A stretch of DNA of 64,000 bases from Streptomyces sp. NBC_01408 (GCF_026340255.1 NZ_JAPEPJ010000001.1:3341001-3405000); one strand, 5' to 3'; counted from the first letter of the stretch, positions 8,489-19,590 are shown. Notes: a model not told the origin generated them from the letters alone. Numbers and translations: made by a program.

Positions 8489-9219
8489 GGTTGGCTGTCT
8501 CCCTCGCCGGCAGTCACTGGTCGCCTCACTCTAGTCGTACGCCGATAACGGCCCCACGCGTAGACGAAGCCGAGCGAGAACCCCACCAGGTGGGCCAGAT
8601 AGGCGACACCGGGTCCGCTGTCCGCGCGGTGCGCCGCCACCCATTGCAGGGCGAACCAGAACAGCAGAACGATCCACGCCGGGAACCGCAGCGGCAGGAA
8701 GAACAGGAACGGGAACAGGCTCGTCACCCTGGCCCGCGGGAGCAGGCACAGGAACGCGCCCAGGACCGCCGAGATCGCCCCGGACGCACCGACCAGGGTC
8801 TGGTCCGAGGAGGCGTTGGCCGCCGCGTACGCGGCCAGGGCGAGGTATCCCGTACAGACGTAGAAGACGAGGAAGGGCGCGCGGCCCATCCGCTCCTCCG
8901 TCATCGCGCCGAAGACGTAGAGGAAGAGCATGTTCCCGAGCAGGTGCAGCCAGCTGCCGTGGACGAACAGCGCGGTCAGGGGTGTCAGCCAGGCGCGCGG
9001 GGTGTCCGTGAAGAGTTCGTCCGGGACCACGCCCCAGCGCCGGAAGTACGCCGTCCCCGAGGACAGCAGGTCCTCGCCCGTCCCGTAGGCCGGGTTCAGT
9101 CCCGAGGCGGGGCCGAGCAGGAACACGACACAGCAGCCGGCGATCAGCGCGTGGGTGACCACCGGTCCCCGGGCGGCCTCGCGGACGGCCTGCCACCTTA
9201 CGATCATGCGACTGATCAT
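8485..9219 (-). CDS. Rhomboid-family intramembrane serine protease
   Basis: 244 residues with about six membrane helices. The catalytic serine is in GASGAISAVLGAF, and the conserved loop-1 region HGSWLHLLGNMLFLYVFG is present. The probable partner His is in YLAHLVGFSLGFVYAWG of the last helix. Rhomboids cleave transmembrane helices of substrate proteins; the substrate is unknown. Met 9219 is used, with a second in-frame ATG four codons later. First gene of a two-gene unit with the RAM-domain protein. Confidence 0.9.
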   Translation of the reverse strand: MISRMIVRWQAVREAARGPVVTHALIAGCCVVFLLGPASGLNPAYGTGEDLLSSGTAYFRRWGVVPDELFTDTPRAWLTPLTALFVHGSWLHLLGNMLFLYVFGAMTEERMGRAPFLVFYVCTGYLALAAYAAANASSDQTLVGASGAISAVLGAFLCLLPRARVTSLFPFLFFLPLRFPAWIVLLFWFALQWVAAHRADSGPGVAYLAHLVGFSLGFVYAWGRYRRTTRVRRPVTAGEGDSQP

Positions 9220-9343
9220 GACGCAACCGGGCCCACCTGAAGCGGTGGCAGGCCGTAGGGTTACGAGCTGCGGTCCGCTGGGCGACGCGTACGGCGCCGC
9301 GGGCGGCTTTAATTGAATCAGCTACGAAGGAGAGAGCGGCCTG

Positions 9344-9583
9344 ATGACGGTTCCCCTGCCGACCGACACCACCCGGTGGCGCTGCACCCTGTGCGGCAAC
9401 CTCACGCGCTTCGACGTCACCCGTTCGTCGAAGGTCGTGGAGTACGTCCACCTGGACCTCGCCGGGGAGCCCAAGGTCGAGGAGCGCGAGGTGGTCAATG
9501 AGACCATCGAGTCGGTCCGCTGCCGCTGGTGCAACGCGGTGGACCAGATCGAGCTCGTGGACAGGCCGGGCGCGGACTCCTGA
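9344..9583 (+). CDS. Small zinc-ribbon-like protein
   Basis: 79 residues with two cysteine pairs, CTLCGN near residue 15 and CRWC near residue 61, spaced as in a zinc ribbon around a beta-rich middle (VVEYVHLDLAGEP). AAGGAGAG precedes the ATG by about 9 nt. Function unknown; it is next to the NYN-domain gene (43 nt gap), which suggests a shared RNA-related role. Confidence 0.75.
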   Translation: MTVPLPTDTTRWRCTLCGNLTRFDVTRSSKVVEYVHLDLAGEPKVEEREVVNETIESVRCRWCNAVDQIELVDRPGADS

Positions 9584-9626
9584 GGGAGCCGCGTCCACAG
9601 GTAGAACACGGTAGGGGTGACGGATT

Positions 9627-10988
9627 GTGGAGCCAGCAAGCGGCGCTGAGCCGGCCGAACCGGCCGGCGACGCCGCCGAGGTGCTCGACCGCCCGCTGCC
9701 GGAAGGCGTGCGGCGCAGGGTCGTCGCGCTCGTCTCGGACGCCTTCGGCGGACTGACGGTCGCGGACCTCCCGGCGCAGCTGCGCCAGTACGCCCGGTTC
9801 ACCCCGACCCGGCGCGCCAAGTTCGCGGGCAACGCCATGGCCGCGGCGGTCGAGACCGACCCCGTGTTCCGCGGCAGGGTCGCGGAGAAGCTGCGCGAGG
9901 CGCAGGCGGACCTGGCCGCGGCGCTCGAGTCCGGTGCGCCGCCCGCCGCCGCGGACCCGCTGGACGTGGCGGCCGCCGCGTACGTGCTGCGGCCGGTCGG
10001 CTGGGTGAAGCTGGTGGCCGCCGCGGGCGAGGAGGCGCAGCGCGCCGACGCCGAGCGGATCGGCGAGGAGACCCGGCGCGAGCTGGACCGGCTGCGCGAG
10101 GAGCTGGCCCACGTACGGGAGCTGCAGCGCACGGGCGGCGAGCAGGTGCGGGCCGAGCTGGACGCGGCCCGCAAGGAAGCCGAATCGCTTCAGCGCAAGC
10201 TGCGCAGCGCCCTCAGCGACGTCAAGCGCGGTGAGGCGGCCCTGCGCAAGCTGAACGCCGAGGTCGACGGGATCCGCCAGGACGCGGCCACCCGGGTGAC
10301 GACCGCCGAGAGCGAGAGCCGGCGGCTCAAGTCGCGTCTGGCGGAGGTGGAGACGGCGCTGGAGGCCTCGCGCCGGGCCACCCGCGAGGGGCGCAGCATC
10401 GAGGACATGCGGCTGCGGCTGCTGCTGGACACCGTGCTGGACGCGGCGCAGGGGCTGCGCCGCGAGCTGGCGCTGCCGCCGGTGTCGACCCGTCCGGCCG
10501 ACACCGTGGAAGCGGTGGAGCCGGGCCGGATGACGCCGAAGGACATCGCGGCCCGGGCGCTGTCCGAGACCGATCCGGCGCTGCTGGACCAGTTGTTGGC
10601 GCTGCCTCAGGCCCATCTGGTGGTCGACGGCTACAACGTGACGAAGACCGGCTATCCGACGATGCCGCTGGAGAAGCAGCGGCTGCGGCTGCTGGGCGGG
10701 CTGTCGATGCTGGCCGCGCAGACGGGCGCGGAGATGACCTGTGTGTTCGACGGGGCGGAGCTGGCGGCCCCGGTGCTGCTGGCGCCGCCGCGCGGGGTGC
10801 GGGTGCTGTTCTCCAAGGCTGGGGTGACGGCGGACGAGCTGATCCGCCAGCTGGTGCGGGCCGAGCCGCCCGGCAGGCCGGTGGTGGTGGTCTCCACGGA
10901 CCGGGAGGTCGCCGACGGGGTGGCCAAGGCGGGGGCGCGGCCGGTGACGTCCGCCTTGTTGCTGAAGCGGCTTTCGCGCGTTTCGTAA
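9627..10988 (+). CDS. NYN/PIN-like nuclease-domain protein with coiled coil
   Basis: 453 residues. An Ala-rich N-terminal helical region (to about 140) is followed by a long coiled coil (about 145-260, many RDELDRLREEL-type heptads). The C-terminal NYN/YacP-type domain (about 325-453) has HLVVDGYNVTKTGYP, CVFDGAE and VVVVSTDREVADGV, supplying the acidic metal-binding residues expected of a PIN-fold RNase. The GTG start has AGGGGTGA 6 nt upstream. Confidence 0.82.
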   Translation: MEPASGAEPAEPAGDAAEVLDRPLPEGVRRRVVALVSDAFGGLTVADLPAQLRQYARFTPTRRAKFAGNAMAAAVETDPVFRGRVAEKLREAQADLAAALESGAPPAAADPLDVAAAAYVLRPVGWVKLVAAAGEEAQRADAERIGEETRRELDRLREELAHVRELQRTGGEQVRAELDAARKEAESLQRKLRSALSDVKRGEAALRKLNAEVDGIRQDAATRVTTAESESRRLKSRLAEVETALEASRRATREGRSIEDMRLRLLLDTVLDAAQGLRRELALPPVSTRPADTVEAVEPGRMTPKDIAARALSETDPALLDQLLALPQAHLVVDGYNVTKTGYPTMPLEKQRLRLLGGLSMLAAQTGAEMTCVFDGAELAAPVLLAPPRGVRVLFSKAGVTADELIRQLVRAEPPGRPVVVVSTDREVADGVAKAGARPVTSALLLKRLSRVS

Positions 10989-11109
10989 CTCCTGGCCCGA
11001 ATGCCGGAATTGGCCGGATGGATGGAGGACGTACCGTCAAGTGCCCGGTACGGAGCGTGCGCTGTAGGTAAAGAAGCCCGTAGGAGGGTCAGTTTTTTCG
11101 CGTGAGGAT

Positions 11110-11139
11110 TTGAACTGATCACGGCGGGGTCACTAGGGT
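11110..11139 (+). promoter_or_regulatory. Probable promoter of the first NlpC/P60 gene
   Basis: TTGAAC (11110-11115) and TAGGGT (11134-11139) with an 18-nt spacer resemble a housekeeping-sigma promoter. It would give a 5' leader of roughly 95 nt. I looked for a c-di-AMP riboswitch in that leader and did not recognise one. Confidence 0.5.
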
Positions 11140-11240
11140 CTGCTCAAACCTTCGTGCGGTAGATCACTCATTCGGGGTGGCGGCGGAGGTGCTGCCGAGT
11201 TGCGTTCTTCGGCGGCTCCAGGAAGAAGGAGATCGCCTTC

Positions 11241-12266
11241 GTGGCGTCCCACCGTCGACCCAAGCAGCCGAACCGCGCTCGTGTGACCGTCCTGACCGCC
11301 ACGGCGGCCGCGGCCGTCGCACTCTCCGCCCAGGGCGCCTCCGCCGCTCCGGCCAAGCCGGGCAAGGACGAGGTCAAGGCTCAGGTCGACGCGCTCTACG
11401 AAGAGGCGGAGCAGGCCACCGAGAAGTTCAACGGGGCCAAGGAACGCCAGGAGAAGCTCGAGAAGGAGATCGGGCAGCTCCAGGACCAGGTCGCGCGCGG
11501 CCAGGGCGACCTCAACGAGCTGCGCAACGCGCTCGGTTCGATGGCCAGCGCCCAGTACCGCAACGGCGGCATAGACCAGTCCCTCGCCCTCTTCCTCTCC
11601 GCCGACCCCGACAGCTACCTCGACAAGGCCTCCAGCCTGGAGCACCTGAGCGGCAAGCAGGTCGAAGCGGTCCAGAAGATCCAGGCCAAGCAGCGCAGCC
11701 TCGCGCAGCAGCGCCAGGAGGCCTCCGGCAAGCTCGCCGACCTCGACGCCACCCGCAAGGAGCTCGGCGAGAAGAAGAAGGCCGCGCAGGACAAGCTCGG
11801 CGAGGCCCAGGCCCTGCTCAACACCCTGACCGCGCAGGAGCGCGCCGCGCTCAAGGACGAGGAGGCGCGGGCCAGCCGCAGCGACAGCCAGCGCGTCGAC
11901 CTCGGCAACGTGAAGGCCTCCGGCCGTGCCGGCGCCGCCCTGGAGGCGGCCAAGACCAAGCTCGGCGCCGCCTACGTCATGGGCGCCACCGGCCCCAGCG
12001 CGTACGACTGCTCCGGGCTCGTCCAGTGGGCCTACAAGCAGGCAGGCGTCAGTGTCAGCCGCACGACGTACACCCAGGCGGAAGAGGGCAGGCGCGTCAG
12101 CCGCAGCGAGCTCCAGCCCGGTGACCTGGTCTTCTTCTACGGGGACCTGCACCACGTCGGCCTGTACGCGGGCAACAACATGACGCTGCACGCCTCCAAT
12201 CCGCGCGGCGGCGTCAAGTACGAGTCGATGGACAACATGCCGTACCAGTTCGGCGTCCGCATCTGA
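11241..12266 (+). CDS. Secreted NlpC/P60 peptidoglycan endopeptidase
   Basis: 341 residues. A signal peptide (to about residue 36, ending ASAAPA) precedes a long coiled coil (about 40-200). The C-terminal NlpC/P60 domain has Cys in DCSGLVQWAYKQAG, His in HHVGLYAG and a later His in TLHASNP. It should cut peptide cross-bridges or stems in the cell wall, with the coiled coil acting as a regulatory or localisation arm, as in mycobacterial RipA-type proteins. GTG 11241 has AAGGAG 9 nt upstream. Paralogous to the next gene. Confidence 0.92.
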   Translation: MASHRRPKQPNRARVTVLTATAAAAVALSAQGASAAPAKPGKDEVKAQVDALYEEAEQATEKFNGAKERQEKLEKEIGQLQDQVARGQGDLNELRNALGSMASAQYRNGGIDQSLALFLSADPDSYLDKASSLEHLSGKQVEAVQKIQAKQRSLAQQRQEASGKLADLDATRKELGEKKKAAQDKLGEAQALLNTLTAQERAALKDEEARASRSDSQRVDLGNVKASGRAGAALEAAKTKLGAAYVMGATGPSAYDCSGLVQWAYKQAGVSVSRTTYTQAEEGRRVSRSELQPGDLVFFYGDLHHVGLYAGNNMTLHASNPRGGVKYESMDNMPYQFGVRI

Positions 12267-12514
12267 TCTCCGAGTAGACCCCCCGGTCGAGGACGCGCCG
12301 CACACCGCCCATCCGGGCGAATTACCGGGCCGCGCCGCGACCGCACGCCCCGCCGGTGACCTGCGTCTCCTGCGGGGCGTCGCTGTGCGTGCCCTCCCGC
12401 GGTCGTTGGCCGGTGCGTGGCCATGCGGTTACTGTCTGCCAGCGCGCAACCCGGCACACGGCCGTCCACGGGGGGCGGACCCGGGTCACGCGCAGCGGAA
12501 GGGAGCGGTTTCAC

Positions 12515-13558
12515 GTGGCGTCCCATCGCCGGCCCGGCCTCAGCGGCCTCGACCGGAACACGAAGGTCACCGTCCTCACCGCCGCGGCGGCCGGCGCCGC
12601 CGTCGCCATGACGGGCGCACCCGCGGGCGCGGCCCCCGGCCTGCCGTACGAGCCCCCGGCCGGCGCCCGCGCGCAGGTCGACCGGCTCTTCGAGGAGGCC
12701 GAACAGGCCACCGAACGCTTCAACGAGGCCGGCGAGAAGGCCGACCGGCTCCGCGCCGAAGTCAGCCGGGCCCAGGACGCGGTGGCCCGCGGGCAGGACC
12801 GCATCAACACCATGCGGGGCGTCCTCGGCACCTTCGCCGGAGCCCAGTACCGCAGCGGCGGCATCGACCCCACCGTCGGGCTGATGCTGTCGGAGAACCC
12901 CGACGACTACCTCGAACGGGCCGCCGTCCTGGACCGGCTCACCGGCCGCCAGGCCCGGCAGCTCGACGAACTGCGGGAGGAGCAGCGCCGCCTCGGCCAG
13001 GAACGCCGCGAGGCCTCCCACAAGCTCGCCGAACTCGACGCGCTGCGCGCCGACGTGGCCAAGCACAAGCGCTCCGTCACGGCGAAGCTCGCGGCCGCCC
13101 GGCGGCTGCTCAACGCCATGCCCTCCGAGGAGCGGGCCGACTTCGAGCGCGCCTCGCGCTCCGGCGGCCGCGCCGACGGGCTGCCCGACCCGCCCTCCGC
13201 CGGGCCCTCCTCGGGGCGCGCCGCGACCGCGGTGATGGCGGCCCGGGCGGCGGTCGGCAGGCCCTACGTATGGGGCTCCACCGGCCCGTCCGGTTTCGAC
13301 TGCTCCGGGCTGATGGTGTGGTCGTACCGGCAGGCGGGCGTCGCCCTGCCGCGCACCTCGCAGGCCCAGCGGCACGCGGGACGCCAGGTCCCGCTGTCGC
13401 AGGCGCAGCCGGGCGACCTGGTGACGTACCGCTCGGACGCCAGCCACGTCGGCATGTACGTGGGCAACGGCCAGGTGGTGCACGCCCCGTACCCGGGGGC
13501 CCGGGTGCGGTACGACCCGGTCGGGATGATGCCGGTCTCCTCGGTGACCCGGCCCTGA
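12515..13558 (+). CDS. Second NlpC/P60 peptidoglycan endopeptidase (tandem paralogue)
   Basis: 347 residues with the same layout as its neighbour: a start resembling MASHRRP, signal peptide (to about residue 40), coiled coil, then NlpC/P60 with DCSGLMVWSYRQAG, HVGMYVGNG and a later His in VVHAPYPG. The start is set at GTG 12515, after a GGAAGGGAG ribosome site, rather than at the in-frame GTG/ATG codons upstream. The two genes look like a local duplication that has diverged mainly in the coiled coil. Confidence 0.92.
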   Translation: MASHRRPGLSGLDRNTKVTVLTAAAAGAAVAMTGAPAGAAPGLPYEPPAGARAQVDRLFEEAEQATERFNEAGEKADRLRAEVSRAQDAVARGQDRINTMRGVLGTFAGAQYRSGGIDPTVGLMLSENPDDYLERAAVLDRLTGRQARQLDELREEQRRLGQERREASHKLAELDALRADVAKHKRSVTAKLAAARRLLNAMPSEERADFERASRSGGRADGLPDPPSAGPSSGRAATAVMAARAAVGRPYVWGSTGPSGFDCSGLMVWSYRQAGVALPRTSQAQRHAGRQVPLSQAQPGDLVTYRSDASHVGMYVGNGQVVHAPYPGARVRYDPVGMMPVSSVTRP

Positions 13559-13628
13559 TCCTGGCGCCGGCTCTGACCCCGGCCGTGACCCTGGCCAGGG
13601 CCAGAACGGGCCCGGCCGGGCCCGTGCG

Positions 13629-13634
13629 TACGAT
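13629..13634 (+). promoter_or_regulatory. Leaderless -10 hexamer (TACGAT)
   Basis: TACGAT ends 6 nt before ATG 13641 and no Shine-Dalgarno is present, so transcription probably starts at the ATG of the lipoprotein gene. Confidence 0.55.
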
Positions 13635-13640
13635 CGGCTG

Positions 13641-14774
13641 ATGCTCCCGGGTCCCCGTCCACCGCGCGTGCCGTCGCCGCTGCGCGTGCTGCCGCTCCTG
13701 CTGTGCCTCCTGCTGCCGGCGGGGTGCGGCGGCGGGCGGCCCCCGGCCGACGCCGCCGAGCGGGACGTCCGGCGGGCGGTGGCGGACTGGTCCCGGACGC
13801 CGCCCGAGCGGCTCGCCGGGATCCCGCTGGAGGACTGGGCCTACGAGGTCGCCTCGGTGCGCCGGGACGGCGTACGGGCCTCCGTACGGGCCCGGCTGCG
13901 CTACCGGCTGGCCGGCTACGACGCGGCCCCCGCGGACTCGGAGCGCGCACTCGAACTGGCTCTGGACGGCGGGACCTGGCAGGTCCGCTCCGACCGCCCG
14001 GCGCCCGGAGCGCTGCCGCAGCTGTGGGACCAGGGCGCGGTGACGGTGGTCCGGGGCACGTACGCGCTGGTGCTGGGCTCCGCCGGCCAGGAGACGCTCG
14101 CCGAGGTCGCCGCCGAGGCCGACCGTGCCGTGCCCGCGGCGGGCGAGGCGTGGCCGCGGCCGTGGGCGGGGCGGGTGGTGGTGCTGGTCCCCGGCTCCCT
14201 GGAGCGGATGGCGCAGCTGCTGGGCCGGCCCGCCGAGGACTACCGGGGCCTGGGCGCCGTCACCACCGGCCGGGTGGGCGCGGGCACCGGCCCCGCCGAC
14301 CGCGTGGTCATCAACCCGGAGGGGTACGCGGAGCTGAGCGGGCCGGGCCGGCGGGTCGTCCTGACCCACGAGGTCACGCACGTCGCCACCCGGGCGGCGA
14401 CCACCGCCACGACCCCGCTGTGGCTCTCCGAGGGCTTCGCGGACTGGGCGGCGTACCGCGGCACCTCCAGCACCCCGGAGCAGGCCGCCCCGGCGCTGGC
14501 CCGGGCGGTGCGCCGGGGTGAGCTGCCCGCCGGGCTCCCCCCGACGGAGGCCTTCGCCTTCGGCGGCGACCCGGACGCGGTGGCCCGGGCGTACGAGGGG
14601 TCCTGGCTGGCCTGCCGGATGATCGCGGGGCGGTGGGGCGAGGCGGCCCTGGTCGACCTGTACGAAAGGGCGGGCCGCGAGCCGTGGCCGACCGCGCTGG
14701 ACGAGGCCCTGGGCGTGGACCCGGCCGCGCTGACGGAGGCCTGGCAGGATGCGCTGCGGGCAGAGCTGGGCTGA
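13641..14774 (+). CDS. Lipoprotein with a zinc-metallopeptidase-like domain
   Basis: 377 residues. The lipobox LPAGC lies near residue 31 after a hydrophobic signal, so the protein should be tethered outside the membrane. The first part (about 35-120) resembles an NTF2-like/DUF domain. The C-terminal half has VVLTHEVTHVATRA with an HExxH motif, and LWLSEGFADWAAYRG about 20 residues later, the gluzincin arrangement of zinc ligands (peptidase MA/M1-like). Substrate unknown. Confidence 0.8.
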   Translation: MLPGPRPPRVPSPLRVLPLLLCLLLPAGCGGGRPPADAAERDVRRAVADWSRTPPERLAGIPLEDWAYEVASVRRDGVRASVRARLRYRLAGYDAAPADSERALELALDGGTWQVRSDRPAPGALPQLWDQGAVTVVRGTYALVLGSAGQETLAEVAAEADRAVPAAGEAWPRPWAGRVVVLVPGSLERMAQLLGRPAEDYRGLGAVTTGRVGAGTGPADRVVINPEGYAELSGPGRRVVLTHEVTHVATRAATTATTPLWLSEGFADWAAYRGTSSTPEQAAPALARAVRRGELPAGLPPTEAFAFGGDPDAVARAYEGSWLACRMIAGRWGEAALVDLYERAGREPWPTALDEALGVDPAALTEAWQDALRAELG

Positions 14775-14802
14775 GCCCGCTCGTCCGGTACGTTGGCAGG
14801 CG

Positions 14803-15945
14803 ATGCACAAGACGCTGATCGTGACCAACGACTTCCCGCCGCGACCGGGCGGCATCCAGGCCTTCCTGCACAACATGGCGCTGCGGCTGGATCCCGACCG
14901 GATCGTCGTGTATGCCTCCACCTGGAAGCACAGCGCGGAGGGCCGCGAGGCCACCGCCGCCTTCGACGCCGAACAGCCCTTCCAGGTCGTGCGCGACCGT
15001 ACGACGATGCTGCTGCCGACCCCGCGCGTGACGCGGCGGGCGGTGGGACTGCTGCGCGAACACGGCTGCGAGTCCGTGTGGTTCGGGGCGGCGGCCCCGC
15101 TCGGGCTGATGGGCCCGGCGCTGCGCCGGGCGGGCGCCCGGCGGATCGTGGCGACCACGCACGGGCACGAGGCGGGCTGGGCCCAGCTGCCCGCGGCGCG
15201 CCAGCTGCTGCGGCGGATCGGCGAGGGCACCGACACGCTGACCTACCTGGGGGAGTACACCCGCTCGCGGATCGCCTCCGCGGTGACGGACCGGGCGGCG
15301 GCGCGGATGACGCAACTCCCGCCGGGGGTGGACGAGAAGACCTTCCACCCGGGCTCGGGCGGCGCGGAGGTCCGGGCCCGGCTCGGGCTGACCGACCGGC
15401 CGGTGGTCGTCTGCGTCTCGCGGCTGGTGCCGCGCAAGGGGCAGGACACGCTGATCGAGGCGATGCCGCGGATCCTGGCGGCGGTGCCGGACGCGGTGCT
15501 GCTGATCGTGGGGGGCGGTCCGTACGAGGCGGACCTGCGGGCGCTCGCGGAGGCGACGGGCGTCGCGGACTCGGTGGTCTTCACGGGAGCCGTCCCGTGG
15601 GCGGAACTGCCCGCCCACTACGGCGCGGGGGACGTCTTCGCGATGCCGTGCCGGACCCGGCGGGGCGGGCTGGACGTGGAGGGCCTCGGGATCGTCTACC
15701 TGGAGGCCTCGGCGACGGGCCTGCCGGTGGTCGCGGGCGACTCCGGCGGGGCGCCGGACGCGGTGCTGGACGGCGAGACGGGCTGGGTGGTCCGGGGCGG
15801 CGACCCCGCTGACGCGGCCGAGCGGATCGCAGTCCTGCTGCAGGACCCGGCCCTGCGGGAACGGATGGGCTCCGCCGGGCGGGTGTGGGTCGAGGAGAAG
15901 TGGCGCTGGGACCTTTTGGCCGACCGCCTGCACGCGCTGCTGTAG
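14803..15945 (+). CDS. pimB: GT4 glycosyltransferase, PimB-type mannosyltransferase
   Basis: 380 residues. The N-terminal acceptor domain starts TLIVTNDFPPRPGGIQAFL, with the GGIQ phosphate-contact loop. The C-terminal domain has CVSRLVPRKGQDTLIEA and the E-x7-E motif in EGLGIVYLEASATGLPVVAG. From its GT-B features and its place near fadD15 and the NlpC/P60 genes, matching mycobacterial Rv2188c, it is likely the second phosphatidylinositol mannosyltransferase, acting at the inner membrane face with GDP-mannose. Start ATG 14803 rather than the in-frame 14749. Confidence 0.82.
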   Translation: MHKTLIVTNDFPPRPGGIQAFLHNMALRLDPDRIVVYASTWKHSAEGREATAAFDAEQPFQVVRDRTTMLLPTPRVTRRAVGLLREHGCESVWFGAAAPLGLMGPALRRAGARRIVATTHGHEAGWAQLPAARQLLRRIGEGTDTLTYLGEYTRSRIASAVTDRAAARMTQLPPGVDEKTFHPGSGGAEVRARLGLTDRPVVVCVSRLVPRKGQDTLIEAMPRILAAVPDAVLLIVGGGPYEADLRALAEATGVADSVVFTGAVPWAELPAHYGAGDVFAMPCRTRRGGLDVEGLGIVYLEASATGLPVVAGDSGGAPDAVLDGETGWVVRGGDPADAAERIAVLLQDPALRERMGSAGRVWVEEKWRWDLLADRLHALL

Positions 15946-15950
15946 CCGTC

Positions 15951-16070
15951 GGGGCTGAAAAATCAGCCCCTCCGGCGTTTGAGGAGCGGGGTCCGGGGCG
16001 GAGCCCCGGGAAATGGAGAGCGGGGACCGGCTCCGCGCAGCGGAACCCGCGCAGCGGAACCCGCGCAGCC
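15951..16070. repeat. Dispersed repeat, copy 2 (single arm) with a 14-bp tandem repeat
   Basis: A single arm of the dispersed element, with GGCGTTTGAGGAGCGGGG and GGGGCGGAGCCCC at 15973-16008. It ends in the 14-bp unit CGCGCAGCGGAACC repeated at 16034-16047 and 16048-16061, with a partial third copy to 16069. Confidence 0.8.
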
Positions 16071-16078
16071 ACGGCTGA

Positions 16079-17758
<1,680 letters not shown>

Positions 17759-17793
17759 CAGCGGCCTCCGGCCGCGGGCCGCGCTAACAGGGA

Positions 17794-19590
17794 CTAGCCC
17801 CGGTAGAGCGCCTCGATCTCGTCCGCGAAGTCCTTCGCCACCACGTTGCGCTTCAGCTTCAGCGACGGCGTGATGTGGCCCGACTCCTCCGTGAACTGGG
17901 AGGGCAGAATGCGGAATTTCCGCACCGATTCCGCCTTGGAAACCGCCGCGTTGCCGTCGTCCACGGCCTTCTGGACGGCGGCGATCAGCTCCGCGTCCTC
18001 GCGCAGCTCCGCCGCCGTGACACCGGCCGGCTTCCCGTGGTCCGCGGCCCACCGGCCGAGGAACTCCTCGTCGATGGTGACCAGCGCGGCCACGAACGGC
18101 CGTCCGTCGCCCACCACCATGCACTCCGCGACCAGCGCGTGCGCCCGGATCCGGTCCTCGATCACGGCGGGCGCGACGTTCTTGCCGCCCGCGGTGACGA
18201 TGAGTTCCTTCTTGCGCCCGGTGATCGTGAGGTAGCCGTCCTCGTCGAGGGTGCCGACGTCGCCGGTGTGGAACCAGCCGTCGGTCAGCGCCTCGGCGGT
18301 CGCCGTCTCGTTCTTCCAGTAGCCCGTGAAGATCTGCTCGCCGTGCAGCAGCACCTCGCCGTCGTCCGCGATGCGCACCACGGAGCCCGGCATGGGCTGG
18401 CCGACCGTACCGATCTTCTGCTTGTCCCACGGGTTGAAGGTGGTCGCCGCGCAGGACTCGGTCAGGCCGTAGCCCTCCAGCACCGTGAAGCCGATGCCGC
18501 GGAAGAAGTGCCCGAGCCGCTCGCCCAGCGGGGCGCCGCCGGAGATCGCGTACTCGCCGCGTCCGCCGAGGACGGCGTGCAGCTTGCTGTAGACCAGCTT
18601 CGTGAAGAGCTTGTGCTTGAGCTTCAGCCCGAAGGACGGGCCGCGCGGGGTGTCCAGCGCACGGCTGTACGCGATCGCCGTCTCGGCCGCGGCATCGAAG
18701 ATCTTGCCCTTGCCGTCGGCCTGCGCCTTGGCGCGCGCCGAGTTGTAGACCTTCTCGAAGACCCGCGGGACACCGAGGATCAGGGTGGGCCGGAAGGACT
18801 GGAGTTCGTCCGTCAGGTTCTTGATGTCCGGTACGCAGCCCAGCCGGATCGGCGCCAGGACGGCCGCGACCTCCACCAGGCGCCCGAAGACGTGCGCGGC
18901 CGGCAGGAAGAGGAGCACCGAGCACTCGCCGGTCTTGAACAGCGGCTTCAGCCGCTCGACCGCGTTGCCGCACTCCGCGAAGAAGTTGCGGTGGCTCAGC
19001 ACGCAGCCCTTGGGGCGGCCGGTGGTGCCGGAGGTGTAGACGATGGTGGCCGGGTCGTCGGCGCCCGCGAGGCTGCTGCGCTCGTCGAGCTCGGCGTCGG
19101 TGATCTGCTCGCCCGCGGCCTTCAGCGCGTCGAGGGCGCCCCGCTCGATCTCCCAGACCTCGCGCAGCTCCGGCAGGCTGTCCCGCAGGGCTTCCACGGC
19201 CGCGCCGTGCCCGGGGCTCTCGACGACCGCCGCGACGGCGCCGGAGTCGCCGAGGATCCACTGGATCTGCTCGGGGGAGCTGGTCTCGTACACGGGAACG
19301 GTGACGCCGCCCGCGCTCCAGATCGCGAAGTCGATCAGCACCCACTCGTAGCGGGTGCGGGAAATGAGGGCGACCCGGTCGCCGGGGCGCACGCCGGCCG
19401 CCATCAGGCCCTTGGCCGCGGCCTTGACCTCGGCGAGGAACTCGGTCGCGGTCACGTCCTGCCACCGGCCGTCGACCTTGCGGGCCATGACGGCCGTGTC
19501 GGGATGCTGAGCGGCGTTGCGGCGGATGAGATCCGTCAGGTTCCCGTCCGACGGGACCTCGTACAGGGCCGGAAGGCTGAACTCGCGCAA
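17794..19590 (-). CDS. Long-chain fatty acid-CoA ligase, FadD15-like
   Basis: 598 residues of the AMP-forming adenylate family. Motifs: TIVYTSGTTGRPKGCVLSH (P-loop), EGYGLTESCAATTFNP, WFHTGDVGTLDEDGYL and TGRKKELIVTAGGKNVAP. It activates long-chain fatty acids for lipid synthesis or breakdown. A TTG start at 19590 is chosen because GAGGAG lies 8 nt upstream and the protein then begins REFSLPALYE; an in-frame codon at 19647 would add 19 residues. Convergent with the cholesterol oxidase gene. Confidence 0.9.
   Translation of the reverse strand: MREFSLPALYEVPSDGNLTDLIRRNAAQHPDTAVMARKVDGRWQDVTATEFLAEVKAAAKGLMAAGVRPGDRVALISRTRYEWVLIDFAIWSAGGVTVPVYETSSPEQIQWILGDSGAVAAVVESPGHGAAVEALRDSLPELREVWEIERGALDALKAAGEQITDAELDERSSLAGADDPATIVYTSGTTGRPKGCVLSHRNFFAECGNAVERLKPLFKTGECSVLLFLPAAHVFGRLVEVAAVLAPIRLGCVPDIKNLTDELQSFRPTLILGVPRVFEKVYNSARAKAQADGKGKIFDAAAETAIAYSRALDTPRGPSFGLKLKHKLFTKLVYSKLHAVLGGRGEYAISGGAPLGERLGHFFRGIGFTVLEGYGLTESCAATTFNPWDKQKIGTVGQPMPGSVVRIADDGEVLLHGEQIFTGYWKNETATAEALTDGWFHTGDVGTLDEDGYLTITGRKKELIVTAGGKNVAPAVIEDRIRAHALVAECMVVGDGRPFVAALVTIDEEFLGRWAADHGKPAGVTAAELREDAELIAAVQKAVDDGNAAVSKAESVRKFRILPSQFTEESGHITPSLKLKRNVVAKDFADEIEALYRG

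Noticed and set aside
10989..11240. A c-di-AMP (ydaO-type) riboswitch before the first NlpC/P60 gene
   Set aside because: Such switches control cell-wall hydrolases in Streptomyces, so I looked, but could not recognise the conserved core; only a promoter is supported.
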